Of a stretch of DNA of 64,000 bases, positions 54,585 through 64,000 are shown in pieces; within the stretch, counting starts at the first letter, position 1, and each line of letters begins with the position of its first letter. Source of the stretch: Erythrobacteraceae bacterium (GTDB lineage: Bacteria; Pseudomonadota; Alphaproteobacteria; Sphingomonadales; Sphingomonadaceae); NCBI GenBank assembly GCA_027486035.1, contig JAIXPX010000052.1, positions 58,223 through 122,222 of the forward strand, given 5' to 3'. The position numbers and the translations under genes were made by a program. The notes beneath the pieces were generated by a model. That model saw only the letters and a list, made by a program, of their open reading frames with translations. It searched no databases and was not told the origin of the DNA.

Positions 54585-55156
54585 CCCACCCCGTCAATCA
54601 CCCTGTCCAGCTTGGGGGCATCCACCACGCCGCCTATCGCTGCAAGGACGCGAAAGAGACGGTGGAGTGGTACGCCCGCGTGCTCGGCATGACCTACACC
54701 ACCGCCTTTGCCGAGGATCACGTGCCTTCGACCGGCGAATATGATCCCTACATGCACATCTTCCTCGACGCGGGGAACGGCAACATCCTCGCCTTTTTCG
54801 AGCTGCCCAACCAGCCCGAGATGGGCAGGGACCCGAACACCCCGCAATGGGTGCAGCACCTCGCGCTGAAGGTGCCTTCGGAAGCGGCGCTGCTGGCGGC
54901 CAAGGCCCATATCGAGGCGCAAGGCATCGACGTGCTCGGGCCGACGCATCACGGCATCTTCAAGTCGATCTACTTCTTCGATCCCAACGGGCACCGGGTG
55001 GAGCTTGCCGCCGATATCGGCACGGCCGAGCAATATGCCGAACTCGCCCGCGTCGCCCCGGTGATGCTGGAGGAGTGGTCTGAGACCAAGCAGGCCCCGC
55101 GCCACGCCGACTGGCTGCACGAAATCGCCCGCGCGGAGCACGCGGCGAAGGGGTGA
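54581..55156 (+). CDS. VOC-family (glyoxalase/dioxygenase superfamily) protein
   Basis: The 191-residue protein starts in the ATGA overlap with hppD. It has a single VOC module: [26 protein letters not shown] at the start with a metal-ligand His, [12 protein letters not shown] in the middle, and [19 protein letters not shown] with the closing Glu. This arrangement of two His and one Glu suits an Fe- or Mn-dependent extradiol-dioxygenase-like or glyoxalase-like enzyme. Its coupling to hppD suggests a role in tyrosine or aromatic catabolism, but the reaction is not known. Confidence 0.88.
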   Translation: MTHPVNHPVQLGGIHHAAYRCKDAKETVEWYARVLGMTYTTAFAEDHVPSTGEYDPYMHIFLDAGNGNILAFFELPNQPEMGRDPNTPQWVQHLALKVPSEAALLAAKAHIEAQGIDVLGPTHHGIFKSIYFFDPNGHRVELAADIGTAEQYAELARVAPVMLEEWSETKQAPRHADWLHEIARAEHAAKG

Positions 55157-55246
55157 TCACTGCGGGGGCCCGGAGTCCGCTTTTGGAAAGCGCCAGCTGG
55201 CTCGGTTAGGACTGCAAGTGGGTGGGGAGGCGAATGGCGGCTTTTG

Positions 55247-55693
55247 TCAGTAGTAGCCGGCCGGCAGGGTGTCTGAAAGATACTGATCTTGGCCAGCGAC
55301 CGACATCCCCGCACGTATCCAAGCGCCGCGTTCATGGGACGCCGCTACCGCCTCCCAAACGCATTCGATGAGTGGCGCTGAAACTTTCTCAAAAGTGCGC
55401 CCGTCGCCATTATAGACAACGCCGGCGACGATGCCTCCTTCGAGCCACGTGCGCGCCAGAAGCCAATCGGCCATCTCTCCGCGGTGAATCACAATGTAGC
55501 CAACGCCGGTGCAATTCACGTGTGCGAATAGATCGTCTCTGACATGCCTGGCAATATGGTCGATTGCCCGATCCACATCACCGGCCTCCCGCCCTTCGGC
55601 TAGGATTTCATAAACTTTCGCTAGCAGTGGTCCGGCTGATCGGATCCCGCACAGCGAGAAATGACGGGGACGATAGGTAGCGCCAGTTGTCAT
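55247..55693 (-). CDS. Hypothetical protein
   Basis: The start ATG complementary to 55691-55693 follows an AGAAGG ribosome-binding site and gives 148 residues. The protein is soluble-looking, with an alpha/beta pattern (GVGYIVIHRGEMADWLLARTWLEGGIVAGVVYNGDG). The tyrosine- and tryptophan-rich middle and a Cys at NCTGVGY stand out. I do not recognise the family. Codon use is less GC-biased than the neighbours, and 275 bp of gene-free sequence separates it from the next operon, so it may be an acquired gene. Confidence 0.65.
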   Translation of the reverse strand: MTTGATYRPRHFSLCGIRSAGPLLAKVYEILAEGREAGDVDRAIDHIARHVRDDLFAHVNCTGVGYIVIHRGEMADWLLARTWLEGGIVAGVVYNGDGRTFEKVSAPLIECVWEAVAASHERGAWIRAGMSVAGQDQYLSDTLPAGYY

Positions 55694-55968
55694 ACGCCTT
55701 CTTTCAAGCAGTTTCTGACTTACGCATGCACCTGGAGAGAAGGCTCGCAGTTGGGAAGCAGAATATATGTTTGGTCCCAGAAGAACTGATGCCCGCTTCG
55801 GGGTCGCTTCCAGAATTTCCGCTTTCGGCGAAAAACCCGTGGAAGCTGCCCGGCAGGTATCGGGATCGCGCATCCGGTGCCCTCATGACGGAGGATCGGT
55901 TGCACCTGCCCGATGGAGGAGCCCGAGGCGGGCTACCGGCTGGTGCGCAGCTATGCGATTGCGCGGGG

Positions 55969-56295
55969 TTAGCGCCCGCGGCGTTTGCGGTCCTGTTCGC
56001 GCTTGAGCTTGAGCATCGCATCAAGATCGACAACCTCGGCCCGCGCGCGCATCCACCAGATGCCGCCCAGCGTCCAGACCAGCATCCCGGCGAAAAACAG
56101 CACCATACCGATGGCGAATTGCGGATCGCCCTCGTGCGCTTCGGCATAGTCTGCGAACCACACGACCAGCGGCACCAGCAGCGCCATCCACACGCCGAAC
56201 TGCGCCCAGCCCCGCACCCCGCGCGGGACGATGGTGAAGTTCATCGGTCCCTTTCGGTACATCACGAAGGGCTTGTCCTCGTCACGCATTGTCAT
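55969..56295 (-). CDS. Small membrane protein of the SPFH operon
   Basis: The 108-residue protein has a polar N-terminus (RDEDKPFVMYRKGPMNFTIVPRG), two hydrophobic segments (FGVWMALLVPLVVWFADY and IGMVLFFAGMLVWTLGGIWWMR) and a basic coiled-coil-like tail (DLDAMLKLKREQDRKRRGR). I do not recognise a family. It overlaps the ribbon-helix-helix gene by 14 bp and is the third gene of the SPFH operon. The tail could contact nucleic acid or the SPFH assembly; that is speculation. Confidence 0.72.
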   Translation of the reverse strand: MTMRDEDKPFVMYRKGPMNFTIVPRGVRGWAQFGVWMALLVPLVVWFADYAEAHEGDPQFAIGMVLFFAGMLVWTLGGIWWMRARAEVVDLDAMLKLKREQDRKRRGR

Positions 56296-56500
56296 CGCCC
56301 TGTGTCCGCGCGCCCGGCGGGCGGCCGCGCTTGGGTGCGTCGCTGCGGGCGGGCCTTACCCCGCGCCGGGCGAGCGCCTCGCGCAGCAGCACCTCGATCT
56401 CGGCGTTCACGCTGCGCAGCTCGGCATCGGCGAGCCGCTGGACCGCATCGTGAAGCGCCGGATCGAGGCGCAGGGCAAAGGCTTTCTTGGCACTCATCAC
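56282..56500 (-). CDS. Ribbon-helix-helix (Arc/CopG-type) DNA-binding protein
   Basis: The 72-residue protein begins with a short beta strand, KKAFALRLDPALHDAVQRLA, then two helices (AELRSVNAEIEVLLREALARRG), the standard RHH fold. A basic tail (KRGRPPGARTQGDD) resembles an AT-hook-like GRP element. It could be the repressor of its own operon, binding the palindrome in the promoter at 57438. It could also be an antitoxin-like protein, although the neighbour is a membrane protein rather than a known toxin. It lies seven bases after the SPFH stop. Confidence 0.8.
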   Translation of the reverse strand: MMSAKKAFALRLDPALHDAVQRLADAELRSVNAEIEVLLREALARRGVRPARSDAPKRGRPPGARTQGDDNA

Positions 56501-56507
56501 ATGATCG

Positions 56508-57413
56508 TCAGTAGAGCGACCCTGCGTTGACCACCGGCTGGGTGTCGCGCTCGCCGCACAGCACCACCATCAGGTTCGAAACCATCGCCGCCTTGCGTTC
56601 GTCGTCGAGGTGGACGACGTCCTTTTCGGACAGCTGCGTCAGCGCCATCTCGACCATCGAGACCGCGCCCTCGACCAGCTTGCGGCGGGCGGCGATCACC
56701 GCCTCTGCCTGCTGGCGGCGCAGCATCGCGCCGGCGATCTCGGGGGCATAGGCGAGGTGGGTGAGGCCGCATTCGTCGACCGTGATGCCCGCCACCGAAA
56801 GCCGCTCGATCAGCGCGAGGCGCAGTTCGGCACTCACTTCCTCGTGGTTGCCGCGCAGGGTCACTTCGAGGTGCTCGATATCGTCATAGGGATAGCGCGA
56901 GCCGATCGAACGCACCGCCGCTTCGATCTGGGCGGTCACGAAGGCGCGGTAATCGTCAACGTCGAACAGCGCCTGGGCGGTGTCGGTGACGCGCCACACG
57001 ACCTGGGCTGCCATCTCGATCGGATTGCCGCGCGCGTCGTTGACCTTGATCGTCTGCGAGATGACGTTGTTGGCGCGCACCGCGATCTTCTTGCGGGCCA
57101 GCCACGGCAGGACCCAGCGCAGGCCTTCGTTGCGATCGGTGCCCTTGTAAGCGCCGAACAGCTGGATCGCGGCGGCTTCGTTGGGGTTGATCATGTAGAA
57201 GCCGGTGAGGATGAACAGGCCGATAAAGCCGCTGACGAGCGCGCCGATCAGCGGCAGGCCTTCCGGCGGCCCCTCGCCGCTGACGGCCGTGATGAAGAGC
57301 CAGCCGGCGACCGCCACCAGCACAAGACTGACAAGCAGCATGACATAGCCGCTCTGGGTGACAGCCGGGACTTCGCGGCTGCGGTTGAGGGCAGGGGCAT
57401 CAGCAGGGGACAT
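56508..57413 (-). CDS. SPFH/band 7 domain protein
   Basis: The 301-residue protein has two N-terminal membrane segments ([18 protein letters not shown] and [17 protein letters not shown]). The SPFH domain begins at about residue 75: [53 protein letters not shown] and [22 protein letters not shown]. The end shows a helical [23 protein letters not shown] segment as in the stomatin group. SPFH proteins form ring-like membrane microdomains that organise proteases or other membrane proteins. No NfeD-type partner is adjacent; instead an RHH protein and a small membrane protein follow in the operon. Confidence 0.92.
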   Translation of the reverse strand: MSPADAPALNRSREVPAVTQSGYVMLLVSLVLVAVAGWLFITAVSGEGPPEGLPLIGALVSGFIGLFILTGFYMINPNEAAAIQLFGAYKGTDRNEGLRWVLPWLARKKIAVRANNVISQTIKVNDARGNPIEMAAQVVWRVTDTAQALFDVDDYRAFVTAQIEAAVRSIGSRYPYDDIEHLEVTLRGNHEEVSAELRLALIERLSVAGITVDECGLTHLAYAPEIAGAMLRRQQAEAVIAARRKLVEGAVSMVEMALTQLSEKDVVHLDDERKAAMVSNLMVVLCGERDTQPVVNAGSLY

Positions 57414-57428
57414 GACGGAACTCCATCG

Positions 57429-57458
57429 GTATAAATTGTGATATCACCTTTATATCAA
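57429..57458 (-). promoter_or_regulatory. Promoter with internal palindrome for the SPFH operon
   Basis: On the minus strand TTGATA (57453-57458) and TTATAC (57429-57434) are 18 bp apart, about 16 bp before the SPFH start. The palindrome GTGATATCAC (57438-57447) lies between them, ideally placed for repression, and TGATAT is repeated 11 bp away. Confidence 0.65.
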
Positions 57459-57480
57459 ATGAGCGCCTCGTCAAGAAGCT

Positions 57481-59313
57481 CTAATAACCGCTCGCCTGCC
57501 CGTCCTTCCGCATTTCGGTGGCTCCGGTGTAGACCCCGCTGACCGGATCGCGCGCGATGATCTGGTAGCCGCCGAAGGGGATGCCGGTGCTCTCGACCTC
57601 GACCTTGTGACCCATGGCCCTGAGCGCGGCGACAGTGGCCGCCGGGATGCCCGGCTCGACCTGGAGCACGCCAAGGGTGTCGATCGGCGCGGTGTCCGCC
57701 TTGCTCCCCGCCAGCGCATCGGTCGGCTGGCGACCGCCATCGTGGTGGAGCCGCGCGGCATCGCCCGCCTCCTGCAGGTTCATCCCGTAATCCACGAGAT
57801 TGACCAGCACCTGCACATGGCCCTGCGGCTGCATCCCGCCGCCCATCAGCCCGAAGCTCGCCCAGGGCTTGCCGTCCTTCCTGATGAAGGCCGGGATGAT
57901 CGTCTGGAAGGGCCGCTTGGCCGGGGCATAGGCGTTGGGATGGGCGGAATCGAGGCTGTAGAGCTCGCCGCGGTCCTGGAACATGAAGCCGAGGCCATCG
58001 GGCACCAGCCCGCTGCCCATCCCGCGATAGTTCGACTGGATCAGGCTCACCATCATCCCGTCCTTGTCGGCAACGGTCAGATAGGTGGTGTCGCCCTCGC
58101 CCTCGAGCTTCGGGGCGATCAGTGCGCCTGGGGTGAAAGCGGGGGTTGCCTTGGCCGGATCGATCAGGGCGAAACGCTGCTTGCCGTATGCGTCGGTCAG
58201 CAGCTCCTTGGGCGTTTTGGCGAAGGCCGGATCGGCATAGAAGCGCGCCGCATCCTCGAAGGCGAGGCGCTTGGCCTCGGTGATGGTGTGGAGCACCTGC
58301 GGGCTGCCGCGCTCCCACTGCGCAAGATCGACGTTCTTGAGGATGTTGACCATCTGGAGCGCCGCAAAGCCTTGCGAGTTCGGCGGCAGCTCGCACAGCT
58401 CGTAACCCTTGCGATAGGGGACGCAGGCGACGTCCACCCAGGTGCTGTCATGCGCGGCAAAATCGGCAAGGGTGAAAGCGCTGCCCTGCCGCTGGAGGTA
58501 ATCGACCATGATGCGCGCGGTCTCGCCCGCGTAGAATTCGTCGCGGCCGTTTTGTGCGATTCGTTCGAGCGTGTTCGCCAGATCGGGATTGCGGAACATC
58601 TCGCCCGGCTGGGGCGCGCGGCCATTGGCGAACCACGTCTTGCGGGCGTTGGTGAAGTCGAAGGGCACGCGCTTTTGCTGGGCCTCGTAATTCTTCAGGC
58701 CGCGCTCCAGATACATCGCGATCACGGGCGCGACGGGGTGGCCTTCGCGCGCATAGCGGATCGTGGGCGCCAGCACCTCGCCCATCGGCAGCTTGCCGAA
58801 GCGGGCATGGAGATCGAACCACGCATCGACCGTGCCGGGGATCGTCACCGGCAGGTGCCCGACCGGCGGCAGGCTGGTCGCGCCCTTGGGGAGCTTGGCC
58901 TTCAACTGCGCAAGCGTTTGCCCCGCAGGCGAGCGGCCCGAGCCGTTGATGCCGACCAGCTGGCCGGCCTTCGGATCCCAGACGATGGCAAACAGGTCGC
59001 CGCCGATGTCGTTGCCGGTCGGCTCCATCAGCCCGAGCGCCGCATTGGCGGCAATCGCGGCGTCAACCGCGCTGCCGCCCGCCTTGAGGATATCGAGCGC
59101 GATCTGGGTTGCCAGCGGATGGGCGGTGGCGGCCATGGCGTGCGGGGCGACGACAGGGCTGCGGCTCCACTGCGCCCCCACCGGCCGCGCGCCGGGGCCC
59201 ATGCTCCGCGTGGCCTCGGTCGTCGTGCCGGTGTGGGCGGGGGCGTCCTGCGCCAGAGTCGGCGCGGCAAGCAGAGCGGTTGCGGCGAGGAACAGGGGGG
59301 CGAGTTTATGCAT
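57481..59313 (-). CDS. ggt: Gamma-glutamyltransferase
   Basis: The 610-residue preproprotein has a signal peptide (LAPLFLAATALLAAPTLAQ) and the large-subunit blocks AATAHPLATQIALDILKAGG and GGDLFAIVWDP. The autoprocessing site is in GEGDTTYLTVADKDGMMVS, where a Thr becomes the nucleophile of the small subunit. The GMGSGLVPDGLGFMFQDRG oxyanion region follows. It acts in the periplasm on glutathione and other gamma-glutamyl compounds, or as a cephalosporin acylase-like relative. It ends near the SPFH promoter and lies 112 bp downstream of katG on the same strand. Confidence 0.93.
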   Translation of the reverse strand: MHKLAPLFLAATALLAAPTLAQDAPAHTGTTTEATRSMGPGARPVGAQWSRSPVVAPHAMAATAHPLATQIALDILKAGGSAVDAAIAANAALGLMEPTGNDIGGDLFAIVWDPKAGQLVGINGSGRSPAGQTLAQLKAKLPKGATSLPPVGHLPVTIPGTVDAWFDLHARFGKLPMGEVLAPTIRYAREGHPVAPVIAMYLERGLKNYEAQQKRVPFDFTNARKTWFANGRAPQPGEMFRNPDLANTLERIAQNGRDEFYAGETARIMVDYLQRQGSAFTLADFAAHDSTWVDVACVPYRKGYELCELPPNSQGFAALQMVNILKNVDLAQWERGSPQVLHTITEAKRLAFEDAARFYADPAFAKTPKELLTDAYGKQRFALIDPAKATPAFTPGALIAPKLEGEGDTTYLTVADKDGMMVSLIQSNYRGMGSGLVPDGLGFMFQDRGELYSLDSAHPNAYAPAKRPFQTIIPAFIRKDGKPWASFGLMGGGMQPQGHVQVLVNLVDYGMNLQEAGDAARLHHDGGRQPTDALAGSKADTAPIDTLGVLQVEPGIPAATVAALRAMGHKVEVESTGIPFGGYQIIARDPVSGVYTGATEMRKDGQASGY

Positions 59314-59370
59314 GGGCGCACCCTAGGCGGCTCACGCAATCCTTCAAGCAGGAGAGGTTGCGCTACCAAC

Positions 59371-59402
59371 CAAAAAGGCCCCCGGCGCGACACCGGGGGC
59401 CT
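59371..59402 (-). terminator. Rho-independent terminator after katG
   Basis: On the minus strand a perfect 10-bp GC stem (arms 59376-59385 and 59393-59402) with a seven-base loop is followed by TTTTT. It lies 24 bp past the katG stop codon and separates katG from ggt. Confidence 0.9.
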
Positions 59403-59425
59403 CTTGCTGGTCAGTTGGACGCGCC

Positions 59426-61633
59426 TCAGGCGTGGTGCTTGGCCCAGGTCACATCGAAGCGGTCGGCGTTCATCACCTTGGTCCAGGCCGAGATGAAGTC
59501 GCACACGAACTTGCCCTCGTTCCCGCTCTCGGCATAGACCTCGGCCTGCGCGCGCAGGATCGAGTTGGAGCCGAAGACGAGATCGGTGCGGGTCGCGCGC
59601 CACTTTTCCGCGCCCGTCGCCCGGTCGGTGCCGACATATTCCTCGTCACCCGAGCCATCGACCGGAGCCCACTTGGTCCCCATGTCGAGGAGGTTGCGGA
59701 AGAAGTCGGGCGTCAGCTTGCCGGGGGTGGCGGTGAAGACGCCGTGTCCGGTATTGCCGCCAACCGCGCCCAGCGCCCGCATCCCGCCGACCAGCACGGT
59801 CATTTCCGGGATCGACAGGCCAAGCAGATGCGCCTTGTCGATCAGCATCTCCTCGGTGCGGACCTGCGCCTTGGTCTTGAGGTAGTTGCGGAAGCCGTCG
59901 GCAAAGGGTTCGAGCGGCTCGAAGCTTGCGGCATCGGTGTGCTCCTCGCCCGCATCGCCGCGCCCGCCGAGGAACGGCACGGTCACGTCGAAGCCCGCAT
60001 CCTTCGCCGCCTTCTCGACCGCCGCCGAACCCGCCAGCACGATCGCATCGGCCATGCTCAGCGAGCCGCGATGGGCTTCGATGGTCGCAAGCACCTTGGC
60101 CAGCTCCTCCGGATCATTCGCCGCCCAGCCGCTCTGCGGAGCCAGCCGCACCCGCGCGCCGTTGGCCCCGCCGCGGTGGTCCGAATTGCGGTAGGTCGAG
60201 GCCGAGGCCCAGGCCGCCTTGACCAGCTCGCGCACCGAAAGCCCGGAACCGAGGATCGCGGCCTTGAAGCGCGCTACCTCAGCATCGGCAGGCGTGGTGC
60301 CCGCCGGAACCGGGTCCTGCCAGATCAGCGTTTCTTCGGGCACTTCCGGCCCGAGGTAACGGATCTTCGGCCCCATATCGCGATGGCACAGCTTGAACCA
60401 CGCGCGGGCGAAGGCATCGTCGAGCGCGGCCTGATCGTTCAGGAACTTCTCGGAAATCTTGCGGTAGCCCGGGTCGTTCTTGAGCGCCATGTCGGCGGTG
60501 GTCATGATCGTCGGCACGCGCTTGTTGGGGTCGCGCGCGTCGGGGGCCATGTCGGCCGGATCGGGGTTGATCGGGGTCCACTGGTTCGCACCAGCGGGCG
60601 ATTGCACCAGTTCGAAGTCGTACTTGAAGAGGATGCGGAAATAGTCGCCGCCCCACTGGGTCGGGTTGTTCGACCACGCGCCCTCAATACCCGAGGTGGT
60701 GATGTTGCCGCCGGTGATCTCGTCCTGATCGACCAGCCAGCCGAAGCCCTGAAGGTGCAGGTCTTCGCTTTCCGGTGCGCCGCCGAAGCTGTCGGCAGGA
60801 GCGCCGCCATGCGCCTTGCCGAAGGCGTGGCCGCCCGCGACCAGCGCGACGGTCTCCTCGTCATTCATCGCCATGCGGGCGAAGGTTTCGCGCATGTCGC
60901 GGGCCATGCCCTCGGGATCATGCGGGTTACCCTGCGGCCCTTCGGGGTTGACGTAGATGAGGCCCATCTGGATCGCGGCGAGCGGGTTTTCGAGCGCGGC
61001 ATTGTCCTTGGGACGGATGCGGGTGGCAACGCCTTCGTTGACCCACTGCTCCTCGGTGCCCCAGTAGACGCTCTCCGGCTCATAGACGTCGGCGCGGCCG
61101 CCGCCGAAGCCGAACACAGGCCCGCCCATCGATTCGATGGCGACATTGCCGGCGAGGATGAAGAGGTCCGCCCAGCTGATGTTCTTCCCGTATTTCTGCT
61201 TGATCGGCCACAGCAGACGCCGCGCCTTGTCGAGGTTGCCGTTGTCGGGCCACGAGTTGAGCGGAGCAAAGCGCTGCTGGCCGCTGTTCGCACCGCCGCG
61301 CCCGTCACCCGTGCGGTAGGTGCCCGCCGCGTGCCACGCCATGCGGATGAAGAAGGGGCCGTAGTGGCCATAATCCGCCGGCCACCAGGGCTGGCTGTCG
61401 GTCATCAGCGCGGTGAGATCGGCCTTGAGCGCAGCGTAATCGAGCGCGTTGAAGGCCTCGGCATAGTCGAAGTCCTCGCCATAGGGGTTGGCGCTGCGCC
61501 CACGCTCCTTGAGAATGTCGACCTGCAGCGCCTCGGGCCACCAGTCGCGGTTGGTGCGGCCCAGCAGGTTGCGCATGTCGGTGCTGCCGTGGAACGGGCA
61601 ACCGCCGCTCATCTCTCCGGTTTTGGCGTCCAT
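59426..61633 (-). CDS. katG: Catalase-peroxidase
   Basis: The 735-residue bifunctional enzyme has the distal active site [18 protein letters not shown]. The Trp there is part of the Met-Tyr-Trp adduct and the Tyr is in [13 protein letters not shown]. The proximal-His block [15 protein letters not shown] is also present. The C-terminal half repeats the peroxidase fold. It destroys hydrogen peroxide in the cytoplasm. The leader has a strong GGAGG ribosome-binding site. The ahpF and ahpC genes upstream make this a peroxide-defence cluster, likely under OxyR or a similar regulator, though I see no clear site. Confidence 0.97.
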   Translation of the reverse strand: MDAKTGEMSGGCPFHGSTDMRNLLGRTNRDWWPEALQVDILKERGRSANPYGEDFDYAEAFNALDYAALKADLTALMTDSQPWWPADYGHYGPFFIRMAWHAAGTYRTGDGRGGANSGQQRFAPLNSWPDNGNLDKARRLLWPIKQKYGKNISWADLFILAGNVAIESMGGPVFGFGGGRADVYEPESVYWGTEEQWVNEGVATRIRPKDNAALENPLAAIQMGLIYVNPEGPQGNPHDPEGMARDMRETFARMAMNDEETVALVAGGHAFGKAHGGAPADSFGGAPESEDLHLQGFGWLVDQDEITGGNITTSGIEGAWSNNPTQWGGDYFRILFKYDFELVQSPAGANQWTPINPDPADMAPDARDPNKRVPTIMTTADMALKNDPGYRKISEKFLNDQAALDDAFARAWFKLCHRDMGPKIRYLGPEVPEETLIWQDPVPAGTTPADAEVARFKAAILGSGLSVRELVKAAWASASTYRNSDHRGGANGARVRLAPQSGWAANDPEELAKVLATIEAHRGSLSMADAIVLAGSAAVEKAAKDAGFDVTVPFLGGRGDAGEEHTDAASFEPLEPFADGFRNYLKTKAQVRTEEMLIDKAHLLGLSIPEMTVLVGGMRALGAVGGNTGHGVFTATPGKLTPDFFRNLLDMGTKWAPVDGSGDEEYVGTDRATGAEKWRATRTDLVFGSNSILRAQAEVYAESGNEGKFVCDFISAWTKVMNADRFDVTWAKHHA

Positions 61634-61797
61634 GATGATCCTCCTCTCGTGATCAGACTCGCCTATGGGCGTAGCCTAGGGAGCGAGGATGACGCTTTCG
61701 GGATGGAGCGTCCAATCGATTAATGCGCGCATTTTGATTGAGCGGGGCGATTAGTGGGGGCGGTGCGGGGATGAAAAAGGGCGGGCCGTTCTCGGGC

Positions 61798-61882
61798 CCA
61801 CCCCCAGCCCCTCCCGCAAGCGGGAGGGGAGAAATCAGCGCTACTCAGTCCCCCTCCCGCTTGCGGGAGGGGTTAGGGGTGG
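61798..61882. repeat. REP-like inverted pair of CCCTCCCGCAAGCGGGAGGG units
   Basis: Two units, each with the hairpin CCCCTCCCGC...GCGGGAGGGG, lie inverted at 61806-61830 and 61850-61872. They are flanked by CCCACCCCCAGCCCC and GGGGTTAGGGGTGGG. The pair lies between katG and ahpF, just past the ahpF stop codon. Confidence 0.8.
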
Positions 61883-61891
61883 GAATGTGGC

Positions 61892-63481
61892 TTACGCCGC
61901 CTGCGCCACGTCCTCGACCGGCTCATTCCGAATAAGGAAGTCGAACGCCCCCAGCCCCGCCTTCGCGCCTTCGCCCATGGCCACCACGATCTGCTTGTGC
62001 GGCACGGTGGTGCAATCGCCCGCGGCGTAGATGCCGGGGATGCTGGTCGCGCCGTGATCGTCGATCACGATCTCGCCGAACTTCGAAAGCTCAAGGCCCG
62101 TCTCGCGCAGCCATTCGGTGTTGGGGACGAGGCCGATCTGGACGAACACGCCTTCGAGGTCGATCCGGCGCTCATCGCCATTGGCGCGGTTCTTGACCAC
62201 GAGGCCGCTGACCTTGCCGTTCTCGCCCAGCACCTCGGTGGTCTGGCCATTGGTGATGATCTCGACATTGGGCATCGAGCGCAGCTTGCGCTGGAGCACC
62301 TCGTCGGCGCGCAGCTTCACGTCGAACTCGATCAGGGTGACGTGGCCGACGATCGTCGCAAGGTCGATCGCCGCCTCGACGCCGGAATTGCCGCCGCCGA
62401 TCACCGCGATGTTCTTGCCCTTGAACAGCGGCCCGTCGCAGTGCGGGCAATAGGCGACGCCCTTGTTGCGATACTCCGCCTCGCCCGGCACGCCGAGGTT
62501 GCGCCAGCGCGCGCCGGTGGAGAGGATCAGCGAACGGGCGCGCAGGGTGGCGCCGTTGGCCATCACCACCTCGTGATAGCCGCCGACGGCCTTGGCCGCG
62601 CGCAGCTCCACCGCGCGGGCGAGGTCCATCAGGTCGATCTCGTATTCGCCGACGTGCTGCTTGAGGCTGTCGGTCAGCTTCGGGCCTTCGGTGTAAGGCG
62701 TGCCGGGGAGGTTCTCGATCCCGAGCGTGTCCATCAGCTGCCCGCCGAAACGTTCGGCGGCGATGCCGGTGCGGAAACCCTTGCGCGCGGTATAGACCGC
62801 TGCCGCGGCCCCGGCCGGGCCGCCGCCGATCACCAGCACTTCGAAGGGCGCCTTGGCCGCCAGCTTCTCGGCCTGCTTCGCATCGGCATTCACGTCGAGC
62901 TTCGCGAGGATCTCGGCCAGCTCCATCTTGCCGTTGTAGAAGGGCTCGCCGTTGAGGAAGGTCGCGGGGACCGCCATGATATCGCGGCGGTCAACCTCCG
63001 CCTGGAAGGTGCCGCCCTCGATCAGGGTTGCGGTGATGCGCGGGTTCTCGAGCGCCATCAGGGTGAGCGCCTGCACCACGTCGGGGCAGTTGTGGCACGA
63101 GAGCGAGAAGAACATCTCGAAGTGATAATCGCCCTCGAGCGCGCGGACCTGCTCGATCAGGTCGGCGTCGACCTTGGGCGGGTGGCCGCCGGCCCACAGC
63201 AGGGCGAGCACCAGCGAGGTGAATTCGTGGCCCATGGGAAGGCCCGCGAAGCGCACCCACTTTTCCGCATCGCTCGCGCGGCGGATCACGAAGCTCGGCT
63301 TGCGCTCGTCGGTCCCGTCGAACCGGGCCGTCACCAGATCATGGAGCGCGGCGATCTGCTCCAGAAGCTGGCGCGTCTGGCGCGACTTCTCGCTGTCGTC
63401 GAGCGAGGCGACCAGTTCCACGCCTTCGCGCAAGTTTGCGAGGTAGGTCTTGAGCTGGGCCTGCATGGCGGCGTCGAGCAT
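61892..63481 (-). CDS. ahpF: Alkyl hydroperoxide reductase subunit F
   Basis: The start ATG complementary to 63479-63481 gives 529 residues. An N-terminal tandem thioredoxin-like domain carries the Cxx[22 protein letters not shown](P)-binding thioredoxin-reductase-like body follows ([48 protein letters not shown]), with the active disulfide CPHC. It passes electrons from NADH to AhpC, whose gene lies 216 bp upstream. The ATG-rich extension before 63481 is not family-like and is excluded. Confidence 0.97.
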   Translation of the reverse strand: MLDAAMQAQLKTYLANLREGVELVASLDDSEKSRQTRQLLEQIAALHDLVTARFDGTDERKPSFVIRRASDAEKWVRFAGLPMGHEFTSLVLALLWAGGHPPKVDADLIEQVRALEGDYHFEMFFSLSCHNCPDVVQALTLMALENPRITATLIEGGTFQAEVDRRDIMAVPATFLNGEPFYNGKMELAEILAKLDVNADAKQAEKLAAKAPFEVLVIGGGPAGAAAAVYTARKGFRTGIAAERFGGQLMDTLGIENLPGTPYTEGPKLTDSLKQHVGEYEIDLMDLARAVELRAAKAVGGYHEVVMANGATLRARSLILSTGARWRNLGVPGEAEYRNKGVAYCPHCDGPLFKGKNIAVIGGGNSGVEAAIDLATIVGHVTLIEFDVKLRADEVLQRKLRSMPNVEIITNGQTTEVLGENGKVSGLVVKNRANGDERRIDLEGVFVQIGLVPNTEWLRETGLELSKFGEIVIDDHGATSIPGIYAAGDCTTVPHKQIVVAMGEGAKAGLGAFDFLIRNEPVEDVAQAA

Positions 63482-63697
63482 GGGTTCCTCCGGACGCGGG
63501 GCAGCCCCGCGCATTGGTCTGGGATGATCCGAGGTTGGGTAACGCGGGACCGGGCGGCCTGCCTCAAAAGGGGGGGGAAGAGGCAGACACATCCGGTCCC
63601 GGCTACGACCCGAGGACTCTTGCGGGGCTCTCGGGATTTGCGACCGCGCGCGGGGCCGGGGGTAGGGGGGGTGGCCCTGGACGCGCGGCCGGTCCGG

Positions 63698-64000
63698 TTA
63701 GATCTTGCCAACCAGGTCGAGCGAGGGAGCAAGGGTCTCGGCGCCCTCTTCCCACGCCGCCGGGCATACCTGGCCCGGGTTGGCGCGCACGTACTGCGCG
63801 GCCTTGATCTTGCGGGTCAGTTCGTTGGCATTGCGGCCCACGCCCTCGCAGGTGATTTCCATGATCTGGATCACGCCATCGGGATCGACCACGAAGGTCG
63901 CACGGTCGGCAAGGCCCACGCCTTCACGCAGCACGCCGAAATTGTTCGACAGCACGTGGTTCTGGTCGCCGAGGAACGGGAAGGTCAGCTTGCCGATCTT
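63698..64000 (-). CDS. ahpC: Alkyl hydroperoxide reductase subunit C, C-terminal fragment
   Basis: The 3' part of a 2-Cys peroxiredoxin gene whose start lies beyond the right edge; exactly 100 codons and the stop are visible. Residues [36 protein letters not shown] and the resolving Cys in [12 protein letters not shown] are diagnostic of the AhpC/AhpC1 class. The resolving Cys would form a disulfide with the peroxidatic Cys of a partner subunit. It reduces peroxides using AhpF. It is separated from ahpF by a 216-bp GC-rich gap in which I see no clear terminator. Confidence 0.95.
   Translation of the reverse strand, partial: KIGKLTFPFLGDQNHVLSNNFGVLREGVGLADRATFVVDPDGVIQIMEITCEGVGRNANELTRKIKAAQYVRANPGQVCPAAWEEGAETLAPSLDLVGKI

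Noticed and set aside
55687..56514. A plus-strand frame across the gap after the hypothetical gene at 55247-55693 and the small SPFH operon
   Set aside because: Most of it is antisense to the membrane-protein and RHH genes, and the non-overlapping part (55694-55968) has no family, ribosome-binding site or codon bias. I see no gene in that gap.

Overview
The window is a GC-rich chromosomal segment of an alphaproteobacterium. It most resembles a sphingomonad of the Erythrobacter/Porphyrobacter kind. The reasons are three large TonB-dependent receptors, a DUF1674 protein, an NDUFA12-type complex I subunit, a bacteriophytochrome with an HWE-type kinase next to a heme oxygenase, and many short dispersed intergenic palindromes. 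I see no phage, transposase, CRISPR array or rRNA operon. The lineage is inferred from gene content, not from a search.

Layout. 0-11.8 kb: the end of a molybdenum hydroxylase large subunit, ferrochelatase (hemH), a cytochrome P450, an Sdh-assembly-type small protein, an RsmB-like rRNA methyltransferase, msrA, a secreted methyltransferase-fold protein, aguB, folK, tRNA-Lys, a queuosine-precursor transporter, a CNT nucleoside transporter and a 2OG-Fe(II) oxygenase. 12-21.5 kb: an OAR-like TonB receptor, a MASE1 hybrid kinase, a TonB protein and the mannose pair manC-manA. 21.5-27.2 kb: the photosensory pair BphP-BphO, a PHA-system protein and an XpaC/TelA pair. 27.2-30 kb: an AT-richer patch with repeats and a fatty-acyl-AMP ligase. 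30-34.8 kb: recX, DUF192, MOSC, NDUFA12, DUF2155, aat, tRNA-Trp, secE and nusG. 34.8-39 kb: a chemoreceptor and a porin lying between nusG and rplK. 39-48 kb: rplK-rplA, a CinA-like protein, a Baeyer-Villiger-type monooxygenase and two TonB receptors. 48.4-55.2 kb: acyl-CoA and tyrosine catabolism (acyl-CoA dehydrogenase, enoyl-CoA hydratase, two thiolase-family proteins, HppD, a VOC protein). 55.2-64 kb: a small SPFH/ribbon-helix-helix operon, gamma-glutamyltransferase and the peroxide-defence set katG, ahpF, ahpC.

The most striking non-genic signal is three perfect 16-bp ParB-binding (parS) palindromes at 3236, 24298 and 49575. Each is followed on the same side by a degenerate G-rich array with a period of about 11 bp. 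One copy lies in frame inside the heme oxygenase gene. The parS sites suggest the window is in the origin-proximal, ParABS-organised part of the chromosome. I know of no description of the arrays. Other regulatory candidates are a shared TGCTGCG-type motif before two TonB receptors, perfect palindromes before the thiolase and hppD operons, an operator between the -35 and -10 of the SPFH operon, and paired hairpins directly after both tRNA genes.
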